Assembly: GCA_005788145.1 (NCBI GenBank)
Contig: SXYY01000148.1
Coordinates: 1-6,609, forward strand
Direction of reading: 5' to 3'
From: Bacteroidota bacterium
GTDB taxonomy: Bacteria > Bacteroidota > Bacteroidia > NS11-12g > UBA955
DNA: 6,609 bases
This document shows, piece after piece, positions 1 through 6,232 of this stretch. Numbering within the stretch: the stretch's first letter is position 1; each line of letters opens with the position of its first letter. Under the pieces are notes generated by a model, which ran no database searches, was not told the DNA's origin, and saw only the letters and a program-made list of their open reading frames with translations. Both the position numbers and the translations under genes were made by a program.

Positions 1-1439
1 ATGCAGGGCAAACCGCGGGTGGTAAGAAGCAATGTGATTCCTCGTTTCCACGCATCAATGTCCTCATTGGCAATCGAATAGAAACGGGAAATATCGTGAT
101 TGTCTAAAAAAGTGCAGTTTTTGTAGGGGTCTTGGTACAAAAAGTCCTCGCTTTGCGTGATGTATACACGGTTCAATCCCTCGGTCCATCCAAAGGGTTT
201 CGAGCAGGCCTCTTGGAATGCCCAACACATCGAAAAGTCCGTAACACCGGGTAATCGGTTGGCTTCAAATCCTTTGATGTTGTTCTTGACAAAGGTTGCT
301 TGTGTGGTGGTGTGTTGCACCCAAGCTTCGCCGTAAATGGTGAGTTGAGGATATTCTCCAAGCAGCAATTCCATGAGGTGGTTCATGTAGGCCTGGTCGG
401 GGTAAGGGTAGGTATCGATGCGATAGCCAGAAAGGTTTGCGTATTCAATCCACCAGAGATAGAGTTGGTCGAGATAGGTGGCGATGTGTGGATTTTTCTG
501 GTTGTAATCGGGCATCGTGGCAACGAACCATCCATCGGTGTTGAGGTTTTTCTCGGAAGGAGCACCGTTGGGATCTGCCGCGGTAGGTGCACGGAAATTG
601 GTTTGCACATAAGTGTCTTTGTAGTTGAACCAACCGGTATCGTAGTATTGGTTCATCCAGTGCTTATCGCCCACATGGTTGGGGATGATGTCCATGATCA
701 TCTTCATGTTTCGCTTGCGCATTTCAGTGACCAGGTCTACGTATTCTTTGTTGCTGCCGAAACGCGGATCGATTTCATAGTTGTCGGTGATGGCATAGCC
801 ATGGAAACTCTCCTCGGGTTGGTCGTTGGTTTGGACAGGATTGAGCCACAACGCTGTGATTCCCAATTCTTTCAGGTAGTCGAGTTTGCTTCTCACACCC
901 GCGATATCTCCTCCATGTCGCGATTTTAGGCCACCGCGATCCACGCGCACGCGGTATTGCATATCGGCATTGTCATTGTCGGTTTCGCCATTGCAGAATC
1001 GGTCTGGAAAAATGAGGTAGGTAACGTCGTTGGGTGTGAGTCCGGGCGCCTGCATTTCTTTTGCCCTGCGCTGCTTGAGTTCGTATTTCAATACAAACGG
1101 ACTTTGTGCTTTGCTGCGTTTTTCTTTGGGTGTAACGTTGAATTCCAAAAACCCAGGCTGCGTGTTGGGTTTGATGTTGAGGTGGAGATAACAAATATGG
1201 CGGTTTGCACTTTGGGCCACGCTATCCAATGTGACCCCTTGGTACGGGGATAGTACGATGTTGTATAAGCTGATGTTCTCGGCGTGAAGAATGACCTCGA
1301 GATGGGGGTTCGCAAAGCCCAAATACCAAGAGGGAGGTGCTATGTGATAGGTGCTCTTTCGAGGTGGTAACAAACTGGCTGATAGGTTGGTTGCCAGAAA
1401 AAATACGGTAGAAATGCAGCAATAAATGAGGTTTTTCAT
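1..1439 (-). CDS. Secreted GH13 alpha-glucan hydrolase (neopullulanase/cyclomaltodextrinase type), 3' end cut by window
   Basis: Hydrolyses alpha-1,4 (possibly alpha-1,6) links in starch, pullulan or maltodextrins. 479 codons are visible, running off the left edge with no stop. Residues 1-21 form a signal peptide (Lys2, hydrophobic core, LSA|S cleavage) without a lipobox, so export to periplasm or beyond is likely. Residues about 30-125 resemble the cyclomaltodextrinase N-terminal beta domain (PF09087 type). The barrel begins at YLIFPDRFCNG (141-151), then RHGGD (174-178). All four GH13 signatures are present: DIIPNH (250-255), GYRIDTYPYPD with nucleophile Asp342, YGEAW with acid/base Glu371, and FLDNHD with stabiliser Asp449. 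The enzyme should therefore be active. The missing part would hold the end of the barrel and the C-terminal beta domain, so a T9SS tail cannot be judged. The ATG at 1439-1437 is chosen because it gives the signal peptide. It is transcribed away from the binding protein gene at 1550. Family is secure; exact substrate is not. Confidence 0.93.
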   Translation of the reverse strand, partial: MKNLIYCCISTVFFLATNLSASLLPPRKSTYHIAPPSWYLGFANPHLEVILHAENISLYNIVLSPYQGVTLDSVAQSANRHICYLHLNIKPNTQPGFLEFNVTPKEKRSKAQSPFVLKYELKQRRAKEMQAPGLTPNDVTYLIFPDRFCNGETDNDNADMQYRVRVDRGGLKSRHGGDIAGVRSKLDYLKELGITALWLNPVQTNDQPEESFHGYAITDNYEIDPRFGSNKEYVDLVTEMRKRNMKMIMDIIPNHVGDKHWMNQYYDTGWFNYKDTYVQTNFRAPTAADPNGAPSEKNLNTDGWFVATMPDYNQKNPHIATYLDQLYLWWIEYANLSGYRIDTYPYPDQAYMNHLMELLLGEYPQLTIYGEAWVQHTTTQATFVKNNIKGFEANRLPGVTDFSMCWAFQEACSKPFGWTEGLNRVYITQSEDFLYQDPYKNCTFLDNHDISRFYSIANEDIDAWKRGITLLLTTRGLPC

Positions 1440-1457
1440 GAAGAAAATCGTGTCTTA

Positions 1458-1465
1458 CAAAGAAA
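1458..1465 (-). promoter_or_regulatory. Possible -7 element for the GH13 gene
   Basis: Read on the minus strand this is TTTCTTTG, seven of eight matches to the Bacteroidota -7 consensus TAnnTTTG. It ends 18 bp before the GH13 start codon, which would give a short leader of about 14 bases. I see no convincing -33 TTG at the usual distance, so the call is weak. Confidence 0.3.
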
Positions 1466-1490
1466 GTGCATTTTTTTTGGAATTAGGTTA

Positions 1491-1522
1491 TTGTCAGTTT
1501 GACACTTTTTTATTTATCTTTA
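1491..1522 (+). promoter_or_regulatory. Probable Bacteroidota-type promoter of the T9SS binding protein gene
   Basis: A TTG at 1491-1493 is followed after 21 bases by TATCTTTA at 1515-1522, seven of eight matches to TAnnTTTG. This fits the TTG-N17-23-TAnnTTTG pattern described for Flavobacterium and relatives. Transcription would begin near 1526-1530, leaving an A-rich leader of about 20-25 bases before the ATG at 1550. That leader has no Shine-Dalgarno sequence, as is common in this phylum. Confidence 0.5.
1492..1504. promoter_or_regulatory. Operator-like inverted repeat in the shared control region
   Basis: TGTCA-GTT-TGACA is a perfect inverted repeat with 5-bp arms and a 3-bp spacer. It overlaps the putative -33 TTG and lies before the -7 element of the plus-strand gene, and 53 bp upstream of the GH13 start codon. 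Placement would suit a regulator acting on either gene. The arms are short, so chance is possible and no regulator can be named. Confidence 0.3.
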
Positions 1523-1549
1523 CCGCACAAAAATTAAAACAATATAAAC

Positions 1550-3214
1550 ATGAAAAAAATTTACTCTCTCATTGCCTTGGCTGCGCTCTCCACTGCAGCT
1601 TTTGCGCAAACTGTAAAGGTTACCTTTCGGGTAAACATGCAGAATGTGGCAGTAGGCCCCAAGGGTATCCGTATTGCGGGTGATTTGCAATCGGATGCTG
1701 GTATTGGTAGCAACTGGTCTCCAGGAGTTACTGGTAACGAATTAACTGCTACTGGATCTGGTTATGTGTATTCAATTCAATTGACATTGAAGGCGAGCAC
1801 GAGCTACGAGTACAAGTACATCAACGGTAACGCTTGGGGAATGCCCGATGAGTCGTTCAACCGTAAGTTGACTACTGGTACTGCAGATCAGGTGTTGGAT
1901 GTTTATTGCTTCAACGATGCATCTGCTGATTGCTCAGCGCCTCCATCTGGTACTCAGCGTGTGGTTTTCCAGGTGAACATGAAGAACGAAGACGTTTCTG
2001 CCGATGGTGTTCGCGTAGCCGGTAACTACCAAACCAAAGCGGGAATGGCTTCGGATTGGACGCCCTCTGATGATGCCGCTAAATGTAAAGCAGTTGGCGA
2101 CATGCACTATTTGGTTGCTTTCTTGCCCGATGGTGACTACAAATTCAAATTCGTGAATGGTAAGAGTGGTTGGGAATCCGTAAACGACCGCGACTTGAAA
2201 GTGGCTGGTGCCGGTGTGATCACCAAGCACGTTTGCTTCAACCAACAAGATACTTGCGCGTTGATTCCTAAATACAAGCGCGATGTAACTTTCCACGTTG
2301 TGGATGGTAACTATCAAAACAGCTTCAAATTGACCAACGTTAAATTCAAGGGTAACTTGTCTGGCTGGTCTGATTTCGTAGCCAACGACAGTGGTTTGCG
2401 TGGTGATAAAGTAGCCAACGACGGTATTTGGTCTGCTACCTACCCTAAGGTTTTGACCGGTTCTTACGAGTGGGGTGCTACTGCAGGTCCTGCAGGAACA
2501 TGGATCATCAAAGGTCCTAACCGTACATTCAAGTTGAACTACACCGATGGTTCTATCAACGGTGACACTGTATACACCATTCCTAAGTTGGGTTCTTTGT
2601 TGAAGGTTACTTTCTCTGTTGACATGTCTGACACCATCGTATCTGCGGATGGCGTTTGGATGGCCGGTAACTTCCAGCCTTACATGGATACTGCTCAAGG
2701 AGAGTGGAAATTCAACAAAATCAAGTTGAAGGACATGGGTAATGGTATTTATGCAACCACCATCAAAATTTGGGCTCAAAAATATCAGTTCCGTTTCGCC
2801 AATGGTTTGGCTGAAAACGACGACTTCAGTGAAAAGAATTTGAAGATTGAGTGTGGTTCATTGAACGGGTACAACAAAGTGGATCGCGTATTTGATATCG
2901 CCACAGCCACTTCTGATGTTGTATTGCCTACTTACAAATGGAACACATGTACTGTAGTGTCAAACAAGAACATCATCGAGGCCGCTGAGGTGAGCATTGC
3001 TCCAAACCCAGCTGAAGGTCAGTTCGTGGTTTCTTTGACCACCAACAACATCAAGAACATCGTGGTTCGCAGCATTGATGGTCGTGTAGTACGCAGCATC
3101 AGCACAAATAGCAAAGTTGAGACTGTTAGTGCGAATGGTTTGTCTGGTATTTTCTTCGTGAATATTACCGACAATGCAGGTCGTACGACTACCCAGAAAG
3201 TGGTATTGAAATAA
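1550..3214 (+). CDS. T9SS-exported multi-module carbohydrate-binding-like protein
   Basis: 554 residues, with no catalytic domain that I recognise. Residues 1-19 are a signal peptide (AFA|Q, leaving an N-terminal Gln). Three related beta-sandwich modules follow at about 22-128, 137-236 and 351-467, each opening V-x-F-x-V-[ND]-M and continuing to AG[DN]xQ. The first two also carry [YF]KxxNG, a Trp and N-x/D-R, reminiscent of the starch-binding CBM20/E-set fold (Trp96 and Asn104-Arg105; Trp208 and Asp213-Arg214). Residues 244-347 are a different beta module with GDKVANDGIWSA. Residues 478-554 are a T9SS type A sorting domain (IAPNPAEG at 483-490, GIFFVNITD, terminal VVLK), so the product should cross the outer membrane and be released or anchored at the surface. 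The ATG is fixed by an in-frame TAA 12 bp upstream. Asparagine is mostly AAC and glycine mostly GGT, suggesting high expression. It is divergent from the GH13 gene, hence a likely role in binding alpha-glucan; ligand is inferred. Confidence 0.85.
   Translation: MKKIYSLIALAALSTAAFAQTVKVTFRVNMQNVAVGPKGIRIAGDLQSDAGIGSNWSPGVTGNELTATGSGYVYSIQLTLKASTSYEYKYINGNAWGMPDESFNRKLTTGTADQVLDVYCFNDASADCSAPPSGTQRVVFQVNMKNEDVSADGVRVAGNYQTKAGMASDWTPSDDAAKCKAVGDMHYLVAFLPDGDYKFKFVNGKSGWESVNDRDLKVAGAGVITKHVCFNQQDTCALIPKYKRDVTFHVVDGNYQNSFKLTNVKFKGNLSGWSDFVANDSGLRGDKVANDGIWSATYPKVLTGSYEWGATAGPAGTWIIKGPNRTFKLNYTDGSINGDTVYTIPKLGSLLKVTFSVDMSDTIVSADGVWMAGNFQPYMDTAQGEWKFNKIKLKDMGNGIYATTIKIWAQKYQFRFANGLAENDDFSEKNLKIECGSLNGYNKVDRVFDIATATSDVVLPTYKWNTCTVVSNKNIIEAAEVSIAPNPAEGQFVVSLTTNNIKNIVVRSIDGRVVRSISTNSKVETVSANGLSGIFFVNITDNAGRTTTQKVVLK
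1613..2950 (+). repeat. Three diverged protein-level repeats within the binding protein gene
   Basis: Copies lie at 1613-1933, 1958-2257 and 2600-2950. Their openings are VTFRVNMQNVAVGPKGIRIA, VVFQVNMKNEDVSADGVRVA and VTFSVDMSDTIVSADGVWMA. Copies 1 and 2 both end in a Cys-Phe-Asn segment followed by a second Cys (C120/C128; C229/C236), possibly a disulphide. Copy 3 is separated from copy 2 by a dissimilar module at about 2279-2590 and has a different ending (C435, C467). Divergence is high at DNA level, so the duplication is not recent. Confidence 0.75.
2981..3211 (+). other. T9SS type A C-terminal sorting domain (residues 478-554)
   Basis: This segment has the hallmarks of the Por secretion tail family: a PNP-x-x-G turn (485-490), a central strand pair around VVRSIDGRVVRS, and a final G-x-F-F-V-x-I...KVVLK strand ending in Lys. 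In the known system it directs the protein through the type IX translocon and is then removed. Its presence implies that the genome encodes a working T9SS, which lies outside this window. Confidence 0.88.
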
Positions 3215-3232
3215 TTTCGATCAAAATCGGAT

Positions 3233-3273
3233 AAAAAAGAGGGGGGCGGCCAATGGCCGCCCCCCTCTTTTTT
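3233..3273. terminator. Strong bidirectional Rho-independent terminator
   Basis: A perfect 19-bp stem (3233-3251 with 3255-3273) closes on a three-base AAT loop. Its inner 11 bp are entirely G-C pairs, and it is flanked by A6 on one side and T7 on the other. It begins 19 bp after the stop of the binding protein gene and lies 16 bp after the stop of the convergent FAH-family gene, so it can end transcription from both sides. Confidence 0.93.
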
Positions 3274-3289
3274 TGTCCGGGATGCAAAC

Positions 3290-3916
3290 CTATCGAACAG
3301 AAAAATCGAACATCGTTTGTCCTGCCAAAATACCGATTAATTGGTCACCGGTTTGAACTGGACCCACGCCCTCTGGCGTGCCTGTAAATATGTAATCGCC
3401 AATGCGCAAACTGAAATATTCTGAAACATGCGCAATGATTTGGTCCACTGAGTGAATCATATGGGCCGTGCAGCCTTCCTGAACGCTCGTGCCGTTTTTC
3501 TGGAGGCTAAAAAAGCAATGGTCAATGCCTTTGTTTTCGCCTGAGTTTAAGTCGGATAGTGGGATGAACTTACTAACAACCGCAGAGTGATCAAACCCTT
3601 TGGCTTTCTCCCAAGGCAGTCCTTTTGCTTTGAGTTTGTTTTGGACATCCCTGGCGGTAAAATCTATGCCCAAGGCCACCTCATCGTAGTAGTCTTTGGC
3701 AAACGCAACTGGGATATGTCGGCCGGGCTTTTTAATCTTCACCACCAATTCCAATTCATGATGGATTTCGTTGGAAAAATCGGGGATGAAAAATGGATTG
3801 TTGTTTCTGAGCAGGGCCGTATCGGGTTTGATGAAAATAACGGGCTCTTCGGGAACTTCGTTGTTGAGTTCTCGGATGTGGGCGTCGTAATTTCTTCCGA
3901 TACAGATGATTTTCAT
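3290..3916 (-). CDS. Fumarylacetoacetate hydrolase (FAH) family protein, FAHD1-like
   Basis: Cytoplasmic metal-dependent enzyme of 208 residues, the length of the small single-domain FAH members (acylpyruvate hydrolase, oxaloacetate decarboxylase or tautomerase) rather than the long fumarylacetoacetases. The opening IGRNYDAHIRELNN and FIKPDTALL match the family. The metal ligands are visible as HHELEL with Glu54 and Glu56, and Asp85 in GIDFTARD. KGFDHSA (106-112) and the substrate loop FTGTPEGVG (177-185) complete the active site. Nothing appears missing. It starts 20 bp after purA and is the last gene of the minus-strand cluster, ending next to the shared terminator. There is no Shine-Dalgarno before the ATG. 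The exact substrate cannot be read from the sequence; a small 2-keto acid such as an acylpyruvate or oxaloacetate is the best guess. Confidence 0.88.
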   Translation of the reverse strand: MKIICIGRNYDAHIRELNNEVPEEPVIFIKPDTALLRNNNPFFIPDFSNEIHHELELVVKIKKPGRHIPVAFAKDYYDEVALGIDFTARDVQNKLKAKGLPWEKAKGFDHSAVVSKFIPLSDLNSGENKGIDHCFFSLQKNGTSVQEGCTAHMIHSVDQIIAHVSEYFSLRIGDYIFTGTPEGVGPVQTGDQLIGILAGQTMFDFSVR

Positions 3917-3936
3917 GACTTCAAGGTAAGAAGGTA

Positions 3937-5205
3937 TTAATCCTTCACCAAGGTGCTTTCGCGCTCCGGACCGAGAGAAATCACGCGAATTTTGGTGCCC
4001 AAGTAGTTTTCTACGAAGTGCACATAATTGCGGAATCTTTCGTCCATTGCTTCAAATCCTTGGGTATGACTGAGGTCTTCGCTCCAGCCGGGAAACCATT
4101 CTAAAATGGGTTCAACATCGCTGCTGCACAAATTGGCGGGCACTTGTTCGCTGCGAACGCCATTGATCGTGTAGGCAGTACATGCCGCAATTTTTTCCAT
4201 GCCGTTCAAGACATCGCTCTTCATCATGATGAGTTCGTCTACGCCATTGAGCATACAGGTGTATTTGAGCGCCACCAAGTCAATCCAACCTGTTCTGCGC
4301 TTGCGTCCGGTGGTTGCACCAAATTCATGGCCTTTGGTGCGCAAATATTCACCGGTTTCATCGTCGAGCTCGGTGGGGAAGGGACCTGAACCCACGCGTG
4401 TGCTGTACGCTTTGAATATGCCGAAGACCTTGCCCACTTGTTTGGGTGCAACGCCTAGACCGGTACAAACACCGCCTGCCAATGTATTGGAACTGGTAAC
4501 GAATGGATAGGTGCCAAATTCTACATCGAGCAAACTGCCCTGCGCTCCTTCCGCCAGGATTTTTTGTCCTTTTGCAATGCAATCGTGCAAGAAATACTCG
4601 CTATTTACCAATTTGTGTCCTTTTAGGAACTCAATGGCACTGAAGAATTTCTCTTCTTCTACATCCAACTGAAAATCTGTAAATCCGTGAAATTCAATCA
4701 TGCGCAGATGATCTTTCACCGTGTCTTGGTATCGCTTGGTAAAATCCGCTTCCAAAATATCACCGACGCGCAGGCCAGATCGACCAATTTTGTCTTTGTA
4801 TGTGGGGCCGATTCCGCGAAGGGTAGATCCAATCTTGGCATCTCCTTTCGACGCTTCCGATGCGGCATCAAGAATGCGGTGGGTTGGTAAAATGAGGTGT
4901 GCTTTTTGGGAAATGTACAAACGCTCCTTGTAGTCTGGGCATTCGTTGACGATGCGCTCGATTTCCTCGCGCAAACGCACAGGGTCGATGACCACACCAT
5001 TGCCTATCAAGTTGATGGTTTCTTTCCGGAAAATGCCAGAAGGTATCGTATTGAGAACAAACTTTTTACCTTCGAAATCAAGTGAGTGCCCCGCATTGGG
5101 TCCGCCTTGAAAGCGTGCCACAACATTGTATTTGGGGGTTAGGTAGTCGGCAATTTTTCCTTTTCCTTCGTCGCCCCATTGGAGGCCAAGTATAACATCA
5201 ACCAT
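3937..5205 (-). CDS. purA: Adenylosuccinate synthase
   Basis: Joins IMP and aspartate using GTP to give adenylosuccinate, the first committed step to AMP; cytoplasmic homodimer. The 422 residues are close to the bacterial norm of about 430. The N-terminal signature GLQWGDEGKGK (7-17) carries catalytic Asp12, and NAGHS (37-41) carries His40. Further family motifs are IGNGVVIDP (67-75), GSTLRGIGPTYKDK (126-139), the aspartate-binding loop ATTGRKRRTGWID (297-309), KSDVLNG (329-335) and GPERE near the C-terminus (412-416). All expected catalytic residues are in place. It lies 18 bp after fur and 20 bp before the FAH-family gene, so it is probably co-transcribed with both. Adjacency to fur is, as I recall, common in Bacteroidota. 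Confidence 0.98.
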   Translation of the reverse strand: MVDVILGLQWGDEGKGKIADYLTPKYNVVARFQGGPNAGHSLDFEGKKFVLNTIPSGIFRKETINLIGNGVVIDPVRLREEIERIVNECPDYKERLYISQKAHLILPTHRILDAASEASKGDAKIGSTLRGIGPTYKDKIGRSGLRVGDILEADFTKRYQDTVKDHLRMIEFHGFTDFQLDVEEEKFFSAIEFLKGHKLVNSEYFLHDCIAKGQKILAEGAQGSLLDVEFGTYPFVTSSNTLAGGVCTGLGVAPKQVGKVFGIFKAYSTRVGSGPFPTELDDETGEYLRTKGHEFGATTGRKRRTGWIDLVALKYTCMLNGVDELIMMKSDVLNGMEKIAACTAYTINGVRSEQVPANLCSSDVEPILEWFPGWSEDLSHTQGFEAMDERFRNYVHFVENYLGTKIRVISLGPERESTLVKD

Positions 5206-5223
5206 GTATGTAATTTCTAAAGT

Positions 5224-5733
5224 CTATGATTTTGAGGGGTCCTTGCCGCATTGGGCGCATTCGCCCAGCTCGTTTGTGGCAGGATCGCCATATAAGTGCA
5301 ATGAATGACTGCTCACATTGAATTTTAGAAGCGTTCCCATGGTGCTAGTGATTTGTTGCACGCGGGGATCGCAAAATTCGAATACCTTTTTGCAATGATT
5401 GCAAATGAGGTGGTCGTGTTGTTTGTAGCCGTAAGCTTGTTCGTAGTGGGATGTGTTTTGACCGAACTGGTGTCGTTTAACCAAGCCAGACTCGACCAAT
5501 AAATCCAATGTGTTGTATACCGTGGCGCGACTCACATGGTAATTGCGTGATTTCATCTTGACGAAGAGTTCATCGACGTCGAAATGTTCTTTGGACGTAT
5601 AAATTTCATCCAAAATGGCATATCGCTCAGGGGTTTTGCGCTGTTGATTTTGTTCCAAATAGGCTGTGAAAAGTTCCCGAACTTCTTGTTTCGTTTTTTC
5701 AACTTTGGGATCTTTTTTCAACGAATTCGGCAT
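5224..5733 (-). CDS. fur: Fur-family metal-responsive transcriptional regulator
   Basis: Winged-helix metal-sensing repressor, 169 residues, slightly longer than E. coli Fur (148) because of an N-terminal extension. The DNA-binding part covers about 30-92, with RKTPERYAIL and the recognition helix SRATVYNTLDLLVESGLV (68-85). The metal-binding dimer domain follows: QHDHLICNHC (105-114), KVFEFCD, SSHSLHLYG and a final CAQC (159-162). CxxC pairs 111/114 and 159/162 suggest a structural zinc. By alignment with E. coli Fur from memory, ligands H33, E81, H90 and E101 are kept (H50, E98, H108, E119), but H87 and E108 are Gln105 and Gln126. Whether it senses iron, zinc or peroxide is not decided by sequence. 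It starts 5 bp after the SPOR gene. I see no clear Fur box upstream of the cluster. Confidence 0.92.
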   Translation of the reverse strand: MPNSLKKDPKVEKTKQEVRELFTAYLEQNQQRKTPERYAILDEIYTSKEHFDVDELFVKMKSRNYHVSRATVYNTLDLLVESGLVKRHQFGQNTSHYEQAYGYKQHDHLICNHCKKVFEFCDPRVQQITSTMGTLLKFNVSSHSLHLYGDPATNELGECAQCGKDPSKS

Positions 5734-5738
5734 GGCGA

Positions 5739-6176
5739 CTAGTTGGCTGTTTGTCCGTTATAGGCAGGATTTGGAATGAGCATGCGCAGCTTTCGCGCAT
5801 TGGGAAATTCGCGTTTTACATCCACCAAGGCAGCATCGGCTTCGGCAGCAGTTGCAAACGTACCCACATATACTTTGAAATTGGGCTCGTCGTAAATGAG
5901 CACAGCCCCGTGCGTTTCCGAAAATTTCTCTTCGGCCTTTGTGAGGATTTCGGTGGCATCGGCTCGTTTGGCGGAAAAACCGATAAAAATGCGGTATCCC
6001 ATGATTTTTTTGTCGGCCGTTTTGCTCTTTTCGATGCGATTCTTTTCAACCGTTTCCACGGCAGGATCCACATCGTAAACCACTTGTGCCGATAGCTCTG
6101 CAATGCCCACAAACAGAAGGCTGAGGCTCAACCCCATGCATTTGCTGAAAAAGGCGACAGAAAAGTGGTTTTTCAC
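5739..6176 (-). CDS. Secreted SPOR-domain protein
   Basis: 145 residues with a signal peptide of about 30 (hydrophobic MGLSLSLLFVGIAELSA, cleavage SA|Q) and no lipobox, so a soluble periplasmic protein is likely. A short charged linker (31-57) leads to a SPOR-like domain at about 58-133, seen as GYRIFIGFSAK, a helix, then FKVYVGTFATAAEADAAL. SPOR domains typically bind denuded septal peptidoglycan, so a role in division or envelope maintenance is inferred. The start is GTG at 6176-6174. An internal ATG at codon 14 would remove the positively charged n-region of the signal peptide, so GTG is preferred. It is the first gene of the minus-strand cluster, 5 bp before fur. Confidence 0.8.
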   Translation of the reverse strand: MKNHFSVAFFSKCMGLSLSLLFVGIAELSAQVVYDVDPAVETVEKNRIEKSKTADKKIMGYRIFIGFSAKRADATEILTKAEEKFSETHGAVLIYDEPNFKVYVGTFATAAEADAALVDVKREFPNARKLRMLIPNPAYNGQTAN

Positions 6177-6180
6177 AGCA

Positions 6181-6207
6181 CAAATATCGGGAATTTACTT
6201 CATACAA
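6181..6207 (-). promoter_or_regulatory. Possible promoter of the SPOR-fur-purA-FAH cluster
   Basis: On the minus strand, TTG (6207-6205) is followed after 16 bases by GATATTTG (6188-6181), seven of eight matches to TAnnTTTG. The spacing is one base under the usual 17-23. The motif ends only 4 bases before the GTG start, so the transcript would begin at or next to the start codon. Confidence 0.4.
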
Positions 6208-6220
6208 TTACGGGGTGTTG

Positions 6221-6228
6221 TACCTTTG
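6221..6228 (+). promoter_or_regulatory. -7 element of the gpmI promoter
   Basis: TACCTTTG matches the Bacteroidota consensus TAnnTTTG at every fixed position. It ends 4 bases before the gpmI ATG, placing the expected transcript start almost on the start codon. No clear -33 TTG is found 17-23 bases upstream, so the motif could be fortuitous. Confidence 0.45.
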
Positions 6229-6232
6229 TGGA

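Noticed and set aside
300..929. 209-codon open frame on the plus strand
   Set aside because: It is antisense to the GH13 catalytic domain, whose four signature motifs are all in the minus-strand frame. The plus translation resembles no family.
1377..1439. Possible lipoprotein signal in the GH13 N-terminus (Cys7, Cys8)
   Set aside because: The cysteines are within the hydrophobic core without a lipobox before them; the LSA|S site of an ordinary signal peptide fits better.
1426..1683. 85-codon plus-strand frame crossing the divergent promoter region
   Set aside because: It overlaps both gene starts in the wrong frame and covers the promoter. The 1550 frame has a signal peptide and explains the region better.
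1934..2779. 281-codon open frame on the minus strand inside the binding protein gene
   Set aside because: It lies wholly antisense to a convincing secreted protein. Its open length follows from the biased codon use of the real gene, and the translation shows no recognisable motif or signal.
3216..3230. CGAT-CAAA-ATCG inverted repeat after the binding protein stop codon
   Set aside because: Only 4-bp arms, directly beside a much stronger terminator hairpin; likely chance.
6177..6232. Fur box controlling the SPOR-fur cluster
   Set aside because: I looked for a GATAATGATAATCATTATC-like palindrome in the divergent gap and found none. Autoregulation stays possible but is not supported by the sequence.
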